Shown here piece by piece: positions 35,533 to 45,736 of a stretch of DNA of 64,000 bases (positions are counted from its first letter, which is position 1; each line of letters starts with the position of its first letter). Source of the DNA: Monosporascus cannonballus. Its lineage: Eukaryota > Ascomycota > Sordariomycetes > Xylariales. The stretch is taken from the NCBI GenBank assembly GCA_004154925.1, contig QJNS01000254.1, positions 46,992 to 110,991 of the forward strand, in the 5' to 3' direction. Position numbers and translations under genes: made by a program. The notes beneath the pieces were generated by a model that did no database searches, was not told the DNA's origin, and worked only from the letters and a program-made list of their open reading frames with translations.

Positions 35533-35740
35533 AAAATACAGCCCCTATGAGGATGAGGCTGGTAGCCGACCAGCCACCGATCAGCCACCGACCCACTTAC
35601 TAGTATAAATCCACCATCTGGCAGCTAGTGGGAAACGCCAGATGGAAGTAACCTAATACACTTACTTCTTGGAATCTGCTTTACAATTAGTCGGAGATCA
35701 CCTCACCCAGTTTACAGCTATCCATTATCTTATATTAATT
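35533..35740 (+). repeat. Dispersed ~200-bp repeat, copy 2
   Basis: Less mutated partner of 25347-25545, with an extra GACCAGCCACCGA-type short tandem duplication near 35570. More GC-rich than its surroundings. Confidence 0.65.
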
Positions 35741-36364
35741 TAAAAATATTCGACCGTATAACTGCTAAACGGTATAATTATATTATTTTTAGTTTAAAAA
35801 ATATCGAATAATTAATTTTAAATTATTATATTAAATTTTAGTTTTAAATCATAATATGGTTTAATTATTATTAACGAAGTATATTTATTATATAATAAAA
35901 AAATTTCCGGCTTAAATATATTAATATTTATAACTTACGTTTTATTTTTTCTGCTTATATATATTAATTTACATATATAATAATTATTAATAATATCATA
36001 AAAATTGCGAAATATAATGGTTTTCGTCAAATTGGCGGCCTAATTAAATATAGCTATAAGGCGGAGGTCCAGTATTTTAATATTAATCGTTTCGAAATTA
36101 ATAATATTATTTTCCTTATACCTAAAAACTAACGTTCGAATTAAACGTATTTAAATTTTTTAATAATTAACATATGCGAGTTATTAAATAATATTTCTTT
36201 AATTTAACTTAATAACTTGCATTTTATTATTAAGATTATTATTTATAATAATAGCAGGGCGAAAATTATAGATATCCGTAACCACCTGATTAGGATTATG
36301 GTAAACCGAGGGTATTTGTTAAAGGTTATGAAAAAAGTTATTAAGTTTTATAATTCCGAAATAT

Positions 36365-37142
36365 TCGAAAATAATTGAAATTTGCCCAGTAAATAAGGTA
36401 AATAATTGCTGTTAATTTTTGAAAATTATATTAACCATAATAATTAGGATTATAAAAAATATATATATAAAAATGTCCGAATCGTTATTATTACAAACCC
36501 GTTTTATTTTCTGTTTCATATTATACGATTACTATTTTTTTTAAATATATAATTATTTGGTTTAAAAATTTAAATTAATTAAGAGTAAATACTTTTACAA
36601 AACGTTAACGTTTATCCAAAGTGATATAGATTATGTTAATTTCGAATAATATTTTCTCCAGCAGGCGACGGAATCTAAGCTCTTTTGCGAAAGCTATAAG
36701 TTTTCCGTATAATATATTATAGTATTTACGTATAACGGGGTTTTAATTAACCGGAATCAGAAATTCCGGCCAACTTTTATATGCTAACAGCTTTTTATAT
36801 ATTTGTTTTTTTAATACGTTAATTAATTGATTAATTCAAACGGTCGAACTGATAGCTTAGTTTAAATCGTCGCAAAAAATCTAACTACGAACAAAATTTT
36901 CAAACGTTATGTTAATTTTCTTATATTAATACTAAAAATTTAAGATATGCGTACGTATATTTTGTTTTAAGAGCGTAACCCGGTAAAACTGGAAGAATTC
37001 GGATTTATCGTATTTTAAAAAGGAAAATAATAACGTAATAAGTTCGAATTATAGTTGTTATACGCATTAAGGTTTAAAAATAATAAATAGGTTTTAATTA
37101 AAACCAGAATAATATTAATAATAAGTTATAACAAAAATAACA

Positions 37143-37173
<31 letters not shown>

Positions 37174-37389
37174 AAAATGTTTTATTATTAAGTTATTACG
37201 GATTTTTGTTTTTTGAAAAAGCAAATGTACCAAACGAAGCCGTTTTTACGTAATTACAACTTAGACCTTGCTGGCTCGTTACGGGGATTTGGGATTTGAT
37301 TGGTTAATATTTAGCGTTGTGGAGCGGTACTTGAGTAACTTTGAAGAAATTGGGAAAACGAGCCAGGGAGGCCTGAGCTAGCTGAGGTA
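36365..37389 (+). repeat. 1-kb direct repeat, copy B
   Basis: Partner of 32150-33176. Includes a TA-repeat tract at about 37143-37168 that is longer than in copy A, and the second 118-bp element. Confidence 0.75.
37260..37377. mobile_element. 118-bp palindromic-ended element, copy B
   Basis: Exactly the same length as copy A. The right end reads AACGAGCCAGGGAGGCCTGAG, completing the inverted match to copy A's left end; its own left end has two G-to-A and C-to-T type changes. Confidence 0.65.
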
Positions 37390-37394
37390 AGCAA

Positions 37395-37723
37395 AAGGTC
37401 GCTATCCTTCGCAATATTCGCACTCTGTTCAAAAAGGCCTTCAAGGTCCTTGATCTTAAATCTGTTAAAAACGCCATTTTACGCCATAATAAATGTGATC
37501 TAAAAAAATAACTAAAAGCTTTAAAACCTTAAGGGCGTACTGCAATAACCAGGGACCTTAACGATATATTTCCTAAAATTGAACAAATTATAAAAGCTAG
37601 GGAAGTTACTGAGATTTCCGCTAAAAAGTACGAATAATAATACGCGAAGGACTTCCTGGAGGGGGCTATGGAAATCAATCGTATACCAATGGAGGACATG
37701 CTATTTCAGTGGCAATTAGAATG
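37395..37723 (+). pseudogene. Degraded transposon-like ORF fragment
   Basis: One frame reads coherently for about 110 codons (KVAILRNIRTLFKKAFKVLD at the start, DFLEGAMEINRIPMED near the end) and ends in TGA. It is interrupted only by four TAA codons, all plausible CAA-to-TAA changes. Charged, probably helical; could be a transposase C-terminus, family not identified. Confidence 0.45.
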
Positions 37724-37969
37724 AAGCAAAAATATACCGTTTTCGTTGAGATATTAAAGAGTGTTGTTGGTGATACCCTCGTATTCGGTGTTGTGGACCG
37801 ATTCAGAAAGTGGGTAAATTCAGGAAGTGGGTAGGGGACACTACATTACAAGGGAATACCCTCGTTTCAATCGGACCTAGAAGCACGGGCGGCGTGCTGC
37901 CATGGTAGTTACACTCCTATTAGGAAAGTTGGCTTATGGTAAAAAGCAAACAGCGACGACCTCAGCACG

Positions 37970-38087
37970 AGCCCCCACACCGGTTCGAACGATGGACCTT
38001 GTCATTGCCACACGCTTCATATGGATCATTAGATCACCAGATCACGTGATTACAAGTGACATGCTCTAGCCACTGAGCTATAAGGGC
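37970..38087 (-). tRNA. tRNA-Thr (UGU) with a 45-nt intron
   Basis: A complete cloverleaf can be drawn on the minus strand. The acceptor stem is GCCCTTA/TGGGGGC with two G-U pairs and discriminator T. The D arm is GCTC-AGTGGCTA-GAGC. The anticodon stem TGTCA/TGACA is perfect with loop CTTGTAA, giving anticodon UGU at 38054-38052. Variable loop AGGTC; T arm CATCG-TTCGAAC-CGGTG. The mature length is 73 nt once a 45-nt intron (38050-38006) is removed from the canonical position one base after the anticodon. The internal promoter boxes are intact (TAGCTCAGTGGC; GGTTCGAAC-type B box). CCA is not encoded, as expected in eukaryotes. Confidence 0.9.
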
Positions 38088-38324
38088 CGTTGGTGAGGCG
38101 TATTAAAAAGAACTCTATATAGATCGGGAGAGTGGCCGGAGATCGGGTGTGAGGAGAAATGGGGGCTGGGCGAGTTGGTGCGGTGGGGAGCACTGGTCTC
38201 ACTTGTCACTGCGTAAGCCGAAGTTAACCCGTCCCCCTCTCCCTTGCCATTATTACTGGAGTCTCTCTTTTCATGGTCTCTGTTATCTCCAAGACAAACT
38301 TTGGCACTACCTAATATTCGGGTT

Positions 38325-38728
38325 CTAGCTCGGAGGGAGTAGAGAAAAGCTCCGGGGGAGCTTAGCCACATCTTTATTAAAATTAGACGGCCCTAACGTC
38401 CGAAAAATTATAATATCTAATAAGAACATTTGCTAAGTAAATATTACATAGTGAATAATAAAGAAATTTTTTTTAAAAACAACGAATTTATTAAACATAT
38501 GTTATACAATTTTTATATAATTAATAATAAATTTTTCAAAATGTATTTGCTTAGCAAATGCTATGCAGTTACTACATAGTTTTTTTAGCTGCATTTGCTA
38601 AGCAATTGCGACGTATCGAATTAATTTTTAAAAAAATAAGCTTGGCGTTTTCTACTCCCTCCGAGCTTGCTGCTGCGCCACGTTCGTTCTACTCCTCCGG
38701 AACTTTTTCTCTACTCCCTCCGAGCTAG
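38325..38728. mobile_element. 404-bp MITE-like element with ~30-bp terminal inverted repeats
   Basis: Left end TAGCTCGGAGGGAGTAGAG and right end CTCTACTCCCTCCGAGCTA are inverted copies, extending to about 30 bp with few mismatches. Both ends are flanked by TA, consistent with a Tc1/mariner (Stowaway-like) target duplication. The interior is AT-rich with repeated TTGCTTAGCAAATG-like palindromes and no ORF. A further internal copy of the end motif lies at 38649-38676. Confidence 0.7.
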
Positions 38729-39191
38729 GTAACCGGCACGCAATATTTACGGTCGGGTCGGTCGACTTCCTCGACCTCGTTTGACTGTTGCTTTATTCCC
38801 CCCACCCACGGATGCCTTATCGCTGGTATTTATCTAAATAGCTTAACGAGATTGCTTTTAATGGAACACGGATAACTACAGGCTTTTGTTTCTTGGAAAA
38901 TAACCAATTATTATCATTCGCCGCATATAAAGCATCGAGTTCTTTTGTTCAAACTCCCCGATACTATGAAGAGCGGCTCGACTATTTTGTCTAGAGGCTG
39001 TCCCAGTGTAGTAGAAGACATAGGTAGTGCTTTCTAATTGATGGATTGTTGTCGTGAGGCGCTTAGCAAGCCCTGTTAGTACTGCGATCTACCGAATGTA
39101 GCATTTCGAATTGGCACGCTGTAATTGAACCTACTAAAACATGGTAGACAGGTTATAACATCATAGAAGGCATGCTTGGAGGTTAAAATTG

Positions 39192-39914
39192 CTAGTATCT
39201 CATAGTGTTATTATGATCTAATAAGACCTGTAGAGTGGGAATGCGACTGGCGACGAGGGAATAGTGATGAAATGCCGAACAAGAACGGTCATCTACCTCA
39301 ACGACACATAGGATGAAGGTGTCCTTAAGTGCGCCTAGGCGGTACTCTCTATTGATCTCCTGATAATCTTTACTGGCAGCCATGGCCGCGAAATGCTGGA
39401 CGCTGGGATAGTGGACGAAGGCGATTTCGTCCCATCCGTCGTCCATGGCCCGCCCGCCAGCCACCTTGCCGACGATCTTGACCCTACCGCCGTATCTGGA
39501 GCCGACCCGTGCCGAGAACTCGGCGCCGTATTTCCTGTACTGATCTTTCTTTCCGGGATTGAAGGCCGGGAGGTTGAGCATCGAAACGGGATGATCCCGG
39601 AGTTGACCGGGCAGCGACGATATCCAGTCGCTCAGCTCGGGAGACACCTCGAGGTTCTGGGATGACTCCGAAGGCGTGGTCTCGTGCGGGACAGGTGGTT
39701 CGACGGAGCCCGGCTCCGGGTTCAGAAGCCGGCTTTTATTTTCCGCATACTTTACCAGGGCTGGGGATGACACCCCGCACGACGCGCTCCAGAGGGCGTG
39801 TACCTTCGCGCGGGCGTTCCCCAGGATTACGGCTTCAGCATCGAGTACGAGGAGATCCCGGTGGATGTTCCGCGCCAGCAAGTGTCCTGTGGACTTGTGC
39901 GACGGAAGAATCAT
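39192..39914 (-). CDS. DUF1330-domain protein (dimeric alpha/beta-barrel-like)
   Basis: Predicted protein of 240 residues. Residues ~95-205 match the DUF1330 type of small ferredoxin-like fold proteins: VSMLNLPAFNPGKKDQYRKYG, then a variable strand, WDEIAFVHYPSVQHFAAM, DYQEINREYRLGALKDTFIL. Biochemical role is not established. The N-terminal 90 residues have no clear match and the start at 39914 (MILPSHKS) is tentative. The last ~35 residues may include an intron: GTAGAT after VVE and CTACAG 69 nt on would remove 23 residues in frame. No close neighbours suggest a pathway; the gene sits just beyond the MITE that borders the AT-rich block. Confidence 0.65.
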   Translation of the reverse strand: MILPSHKSTGHLLARNIHRDLLVLDAEAVILGNARAKVHALWSASCGVSSPALVKYAENKSRLLNPEPGSVEPPVPHETTPSESSQNLEVSPELSDWISSLPGQLRDHPVSMLNLPAFNPGKKDQYRKYGAEFSARVGSRYGGRVKIVGKVAGGRAMDDGWDEIAFVHYPSVQHFAAMAASKDYQEINREYRLGALKDTFILCVVEVDDRSCSAFHHYSLVASRIPTLQVLLDHNNTMRY

Positions 39915-40084
39915 GCACCGGAGAGGCCGGGCCTGGACAATGGGCTTACGCCCTTCTGGCGAAGCTCAAGGAGGAATAACTCGACAGACCTGCCGGGTTC
40001 TAGGCCAATGAGATGTAAGCCGCATAAAACCATTTTGGAAACCTTTAGCTATGGTTTGATGGAGTAATGTTATCGCTCACCGCC

Positions 40085-41906
40085 TTACAATACCGAGAGA
40101 TTGGTTAAGATTTGGAACCGCTGGAGCACGCTCGTCCGCTGTCTCCAAGCGGAATGCCGAATGCCGAGTGCGGAGCAAGGGGCGGGACCAAAAGCTGTCC
40201 ATCTCTCCTGATCAAGTTTACCAATAGATGTGCAGTACCCCGAATGTCCAACATCCACCACCCAATACCACTCTACCCTAGGCCCCCCTACTAGGCAACT
40301 ACCGGAAAGAGACTTTGTTGTCGTGAACTGCAGCATTCAGCTCGATTGGGGGCCGGCTTTCTGCCTGTATCAGTTTGCGGCGGTGCCGACAAACCATCAC
40401 TCGCCGGGAAAACACTGTGCCTATTAAAGTAGGTGCTGCCGGGTGGCGGCTAGCAACGGAGAATTACCCCGACGATCATACCTACCCCGGTAGATCGGTA
40501 TGATTTCTGGCGAACGGACGCTTAGTGTGGGCGACATACGACAAAGACTAGGTAGATATGCGACGGCCGATTGATTATTAGATCAACGCCACGAATCTGC
40601 GAAACCACACGGGGCTTATCGGGAGAGCAGGTGGTTAGTAAAACCAATGCTGCCCAAGTTGCCTAAGAACTATCCACCTGGGCGCTGGCCATAATGCTGA
40701 GCCATCTGTGGCTACTTGGGTATGTCCCATCGCTGTCATTTATATATTCCGAACAAAATTTACTGATTTACACGGCCTGGATAACCATACGCTTGTATTA
40801 TTATGCTTCGGCTATCTTTTATATCCGATTCCCATATTCGGCTGCTGGATATCTAGGATGCTCAACTCTTTGGCCAGGACCTGCCACTCTCTCCAAATGC
40901 AAACTTCTCCCCAATTTCCACATTGAACGTTTCACATAAGACAGTCGAATCTACCTATCAGCGCAAGATCCCCTCGAACCTCCAACTCTGTGCTAAAGGC
41001 ATGACCCTAACACAAGTGATGCCTCACGATGCCCGGTTGCGTGCTTTGAACATGCAATTGAGAAATCCTATTGGATGTTCCAGTATCTGACAATCCCGAG
41101 TGCGTTTCGGCATCCGATCGCCCATCAGCCCTGGAACAGAACCATGTTTGGGGGGGTGGAGCACGAGGCGTTGATGGATACGGGGATACCATTGGCAAGC
41201 CGTTTTGCTTAGCATTCCCTAACCGGTAGAGCGAAGAGTGGGGTGATGGTGGCCAGAGCCCGTTGACCGAGGTTCCAGAACTTCCTTGGGTAATCGGAGG
41301 AATGGCTGGTCCCGGGACCCGGCAGAGGTCGGATTGCGCCTGGGGCGTAGTCTAACATCGTTCTACGCCAATGCGCGAGGCAAGAACCGGTATGGCCGCC
41401 ATCTCCATAAGCTAGCGGAACCGGTGTTCCATTGCCCAGAACCGATTTCTTACGAGGTACGCGTCCTCCTGGCGGACCTAGATAGCGTGACATCGGTCTC
41501 GCATGGCGAGTTTAGCTTCAGGGGTTGCGAGATCATGAACCCCGGCGACCCCGCGCCTATGGTTCGTGGGTGGGTGGGTTCGGCCAAGTAGAGCCGCGGC
41601 CAACCAACGCGATTTTATTTTGGAGTATTGGCCACTTCGGTCCACCATGTTGCGATCCTATGTTTCATAAGTACCGCAGTTGAAGATAGACCACCCCCCG
41701 TAGTCTGTGCTCTTATCGCTGTCCATATCTTCATAGCGCGAGACCTCAACATATCCTGACCGCCTGTAATCTTTAATAGGGGTCTTCTTGAGTCACGTCT
41801 CCTTTTCACATCTACGTCCGGAACAACCTGACTAGCCACAACCGTCTCGGCGAACTTCGCTTCTCTGGAAGACAGAACAAAAGCTCACCATCATCCACTA
41901 TCCACT
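40085..41906. other. Intergenic 1.8 kb, no gene seen
   Basis: Overlapping short open frames on both strands (for example 41209-41493 minus and 41286-41591 plus) compete with each other and none carries a recognisable domain. Composition is ordinary. Confidence 0.4.
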
Positions 41907-42425
41907 ATGGCTTTGGGGAAATGGAGGTTTAGCCGCAGCCGGAACTCCCGGAAGAGTAGGAACAGCTCCGGGAAAACCGGTCCCAGCACCAGTGGAAGCA
42001 CTACGCCCGTCGAGAGCGACGGGTCAGATGTCACAAATGCGCAACCGCAGGCACGAACCCAATCCCCCATCTTACGAACCTTCCCGGGAAGCCTCCGATC
42101 GTCACAGCGGTCAAGGACGGCGTCAACAGACGACGATGTGAACTTAGCTCGTCTCCACAAGCCGTTTACCAAGCAAAATCTGGAACACCAAAAGATACTA
42201 AGCGCCTTTGAATGGAACTTCGGCACGAGGAGAACGGGTCAAGGGGCTATGAGCATCTGCAGTGGCATAAGCCCCTGTTCGTCCAGGCGAGCGAGCGTCG
42301 ACTATGATCAGCCCTTCTCGCCATTCGATCAAAGGGACGCGCAGCCTCGCTTCGGTAGCGACCTGGCCTGCGATGGGCCAGTGCGGATGCTCGGCGGAGG
42401 ATTTGAGAAGGACAGAGCGGCGTAA
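41907..42425 (+). CDS. Small basic, Ser/Arg-rich hypothetical protein
   Basis: Open frame of 172 residues from an ATG in good context (CACTATGGC). The N-terminus is very Ser/Arg-rich (RFSRSRNSRKSRNSS), followed by Ser/Thr/Pro low complexity and a more ordered segment with ARLHKPFTKQNLEHQKILSAF near residue 80-100. Probably intrinsically disordered and possibly nuclear by composition. No domain recognised; no intron needed. Likely real because of start context and continuous coding character. Confidence 0.55.
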   Translation: MALGKWRFSRSRNSRKSRNSSGKTGPSTSGSTTPVESDGSDVTNAQPQARTQSPILRTFPGSLRSSQRSRTASTDDDVNLARLHKPFTKQNLEHQKILSAFEWNFGTRRTGQGAMSICSGISPCSSRRASVDYDQPFSPFDQRDAQPRFGSDLACDGPVRMLGGGFEKDRAA

Positions 42426-43474
42426 CTCGATTCCCCGCGCGTAATACGACTTGAGACGGTACCATGGGTACAGTTTGTACCCGGTTCCCCCGTACGATGG
42501 GCATGATTCATGATTTAGGAGTTTTCTGGTTAGGCAACGATTCGGCGTTCGAGATGAAGGGGCGGTTAAAATGGGGCGGTAGACGGGCCAAAAGGTTCAG
42601 GGGCGTATGGAGTATATGGGCACTTCGTGGTTCCGTATAGATGCGATAGACTTCGGGCACCCGACTCGATCGAAGGCTAATAATGTTTGCTTGCTCGAGG
42701 CAGGCTGTATGTAGGCAGAACGAAGCTATTTTCATGACAGCATCCGAGGCCTCAGAATTTTCAGTGTAATTGATACTCATCGGAAGTATCCTCATGAGAT
42801 GTATAATCGTTCATCATAGGCCATACACTCGGATTTTAGGGAAATTGTAACACTTATTATGCGGACTGGTAGATGACCTTGAAGGAAGTGACTTGTGTAT
42901 GCTACCAAGGCTTTTGCACTGGTTATTCGCTTTGCCGACGTCATGTCCGCCCAGCCGCATTGCCTGACTTACGTTAGGATAGGAGTGCGGGTTTGTGACC
43001 ATCGTCATACATAGAAGCAGAGGAAAAGCTGGAAGTCGGTTGGGAGAGAACCGGGCCTCAATCATTGCTCACGAGGATACTACCTCGAAAATAGCAGAGT
43101 TGCTAATAGCCCTTACAATAAAAAGCAAGCCAAGTCTAGCATTGGCAGAGTTTGCTGTTGGGTAAGCGCAAGGGTTGTTGAATGTGGTTGATGATAATCG
43201 AAGCATTGGAGGGCGTCGCTCACTCAATTCAGGATTGAAAAATTGAAAGAAGCCCCAAGTGCACAGACCACCACGGTCGAGGGTAGCTGGGTGGTCACGT
43301 GATCTTCTGCCACACAGATTGTGCGAGGGCCCCCCAATTCCTTTCTCACTGCCCTAATTAAGCGAACCCAAGGGAAAAAAGCGTTCCGACTTGACCTTCT
43401 CTCTTTGAAACTTCACGACCATTGCGATCGATCGACGTTTTCAAGGCAACAATTCGACAAGACAGTTGCCCATC
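42426..43474. other. Intergenic, RPS18 upstream region
   Basis: About 1 kb without a supported gene. The part immediately upstream of 43475 should hold the ribosomal-protein promoter and 5' UTR; no specific element is claimed. Confidence 0.4.
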
Positions 43475-44219
43475 ATGTCGCTCGTCTCGGGAGAGAAGTC
43501 GAACTTCCAGTTCGTAAGTAAATCTTAATAACCTCTAATCATCGCCGCTTCCTCCTGCCGCGCGATCCAGCCGCACCCCCGAATCTTCAACGGAGCCGGT
43601 GACCTTGATACTGCAAGGTCGGGATATCCGGAGGAATGGGTGAGCTAACTGGAAATCTAATAGATCTTGCGTCTCCTCAACACCAACGTCCGTGGTGAGG
43701 AGAAGGTTATGTACGCCCTGACACGAATCAAGGGTGTTGGTCGCCGATACTCCAACTTGGTCTGCAAGAAGGCCGATGTCGACTTGAACAAGCGGTACGA
43801 GATCTGGCAGGCAGGGGGCAAGAGATTGGAGAAGGATGCTAACGTAGGGCTCGACAGTGCCGGTGAGCTCACCTCGGAAGAGCTCGAGCGAATTGTCACC
43901 ATCATCCAGAACCCCACCCAGTACAAGATCCCTGCCTGTACGTTGTCGTCGACGCCGAGCCTGCACCTGGTATGGCCGTGATTCCTAACAACAACTAGGG
44001 TTCCTCAACAGACAGCGCGATATCGCAGATGGCAAGAACTCGCAGATCCTGGCGAACGGTGTCGACTCGAAGCTCCGTGACGACCTTGAGCGCCTGAAGA
44101 AGATCCGCGCTCACCGTGGTCTCCGACATTACTGGGGCCTGCGCGTGCGTGGTCAGCACACCAAGACGACGGGTCGCCGCGGCCGGACTGTCGGTGTCTC
44201 GAAGAAGAAGGGTGGTTAA
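43475..44219 (+). CDS. RPS18: 40S ribosomal protein uS13 (S18)
   Basis: Ribosomal protein of the 40S head, contacting the intersubunit bridge and P-site tRNA. Four exons: 43475-43513, 43664-43794, 43858-43937, 43999-44219, giving 156 residues, the normal size. Family landmarks: [40 protein letters not shown] (H2TH), [24 protein letters not shown], and the basic tail [16 protein letters not shown]. Introns are 150 nt (GTAAGT...TAG), 63 nt (GTACGA...CAG) and 61 nt (GTACGT...TAG). The 63-nt intron is in frame and stop-free; leaving it in would insert 21 residues between KR and AGEL that no relative has. The long first intron near the ATG is typical of fungal ribosomal-protein genes. Confidence 0.96.
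43795..43857 (+). other. 63-nt in-frame, stop-free intron of RPS18
   Basis: GTACGA donor, GATGCTAACG branch-like site, CGACAG acceptor. Removal restores the universally conserved KRAGEL junction of uS13. Confidence 0.92.
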
Positions 44220-44800
44220 AGCTGGTGCTGGGCGGCGTGGTTTCATTGGTTCAGATCATTCATCATCTATGCGGATGGACGGGCGTGATGGCTGGACTGA
44301 AATTACTACATCGTTGACATGGTTCTCTGCTTTGCGAAGGGGACCCTGCTCATCGGATAGGGCGACTCATAGGTGTACTCTAGTAAAAAAGGGGAACGGA
44401 GACGCCTATTCACGAAGACATGATCGATCTTGGAGATTGTGAAGACACTGGATACCCGCTATCTCCAACATACCTGGAAGCCTGCACATGCGACGATTGC
44501 TTCTCAATGCGGATGAAGTTCGCTATATCTAGAAGTTATAGCAACATAACCTCGTTGCCTATAACCAGCGATGTTAAAAGTATTCGCCATCGAACTTCGG
44601 GCGCTTAGGGAATCTGTCTCAATGCAGCACGCAGGACAAGAATTGTAGGTCATGTGCTTTTCTAAGGTCGAAAAGGACGGGGATCCCCTCTCCTAAGCCG
44701 TATTTTTCTCTATAACTTTATCCGTGTAAATCTATCAGAAGGGTCGTGAATCATGAACGCCAAGATATGCGTCACATGGGGATAGAATCAGTTGGGTATC
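44220..44800. other. Convergent intergenic region RPS18/SDO1
   Basis: About 0.58 kb containing the 3' ends of two convergent genes. Nothing else recognised. Confidence 0.4.
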
Positions 44801-45736
44801 TTAATCCTCGTGTGTTACAGCCATGTCAAGAACCTCGACCCTTCCTTGGCCCTTTGTCTCATTTCCCACGAATTCGGATAGACCCTTGAAAGCGCCCGGT
44901 TCCACGAAGCCGACCACCTCCCATTCCGACCCGAGGACGTCCTGGTTTTCCACCTGTTCGACGTAGCTCAGGATCTTGTCCTTCACCGTCCCGGGTGCCT
45001 TCTGCTCGCTTTCGCCGTCGCCTTTGGGTGCCTTGACTGCTTGCTTCAGGACGTTTGTCGAGCACGTGATCCTCAGCCGCATCCGCGCCCTCGCGACGGG
45101 GATGGGCTGGTGCGCTATCAGCGCCTTCATGGCCTCCAGGGCCTGGCTCTTCGCGCTCTTCGTCGTAACCACGCCCGTCCAGCTGTGCTCCTTAGTCCTC
45201 GGCTTTGCCTCACCCTCCTCATCGCCCGCGGGCGTTCCGGTGCCGCTGCCGCCGCCCGCCGCGCTCTTGTCGCCCTGCTGCTGCTGCTGCTGCTGGTGCG
45301 CCTGCGAACTCAGCATGTCGAGCGCCTTCTCGATCATGCCCGTGGTGTAGACGCGCTTGGTGCGCGGGTCGACGAGCTTGCTGGCGACGATGGAGACGAC
45401 CTCGTTGTGCACGCGGTCCATCTGCGCGGCGCGCTCCTTCTCGCCGACCTGCAGCTCGCCCTTCTTCAGGATCTCGAGGATGATGTCGTTGAGGGGCTTG
45501 TCTTTGCCGAAGGCCTTGGCGAGCTCGTCGGCCGGCGCCGTCTGGCCTTTGGACACGTTCAGGAACACGTTGGGGATCTGCAGCACCTCGTCGAGGTCCG
45601 TCTCGATGCCCTGCCGCCACTCGAGCACCTTATTCTTGTAGCAGGCGATCTCGAAGCGCTTCTTGCCCTTCTTCAGCCGCACGAGCGACACGTTCGTCAG
45701 CTTTATCTGGTTGCTGGGCTGCTGGATTCTCGACAT
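44801..45736 (-). CDS. SDO1: Ribosome maturation factor Sdo1 (SBDS family)
   Basis: SBDS-family protein that works with the GTPase Efl1 to release Tif6 from late pre-60S particles in the cytoplasm. Single exon, 311 residues, starting MSRIQQPSNQIKLTNVSLVR at 45736. A further 30 codons upstream are open but include a Lys-rich non-conserved stretch and are probably 5' UTR. The N-terminal FYSH domain is clear (RFEIACYKNKVLEWRQG, LDEVLQIPNVFLNVSKG, DIILEILKKGELQV), followed by the helical domain with KLVDPRTKRVYTTGMIEKAL. A Gln run and a Gly/Ala/Glu linker (about residues 145-190) insert between domain II features; the C-terminal ferredoxin-like domain follows (IPVARARMRLRITCS). The longer linker is an elaboration relative to yeast Sdo1 (250 residues). 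Confidence 0.95.
   Translation of the reverse strand: MSRIQQPSNQIKLTNVSLVRLKKGKKRFEIACYKNKVLEWRQGIETDLDEVLQIPNVFLNVSKGQTAPADELAKAFGKDKPLNDIILEILKKGELQVGEKERAAQMDRVHNEVVSIVASKLVDPRTKRVYTTGMIEKALDMLSSQAHQQQQQQQGDKSAAGGGSGTGTPAGDEEGEAKPRTKEHSWTGVVTTKSAKSQALEAMKALIAHQPIPVARARMRLRITCSTNVLKQAVKAPKGDGESEQKAPGTVKDKILSYVEQVENQDVLGSEWEVVGFVEPGAFKGLSEFVGNETKGQGRVEVLDMAVTHED

Larger units (their letters stand above)
23830..37950. repeat. AT-rich block of RIP-mutated transposable elements
   Basis: About 14 kb with very high A+T, no intact gene and stops in all frames. CpG-containing words remain fairly frequent while CA/TG are depleted, and premature stops in decodable frames are almost all TAA or TAG at positions where Gln (CAA/CAG) would be expected. 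This is the pattern of repeat-induced point mutation, which converts CpA to TpA in duplicated DNA during the sexual cycle of ascomycetes. Direct repeats with CA/TA and TG/TA differences are present. Embedded remnants are listed separately. Confidence 0.9.

Noticed and set aside
23830..37950. Interpretation as a centromere, mitochondrial DNA insertion or bacterial transfer
   Set aside because: Decodable copia and pogo/Fot1 features, LTR-like direct repeats and Gln-to-stop changes are better explained by RIP of transposons; no mitochondrial or bacterial gene is seen.
38078..38371. 97-residue open frame on the minus strand
   Set aside because: It overlaps the tRNA-Thr 5' end and the MITE terminus and has no coding character or homology.
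24066..38700. CRISPR-like or phage-related arrays
   Set aside because: Repeats are few, long and transposon-like, not short regularly spaced units, and the genome is eukaryotic.
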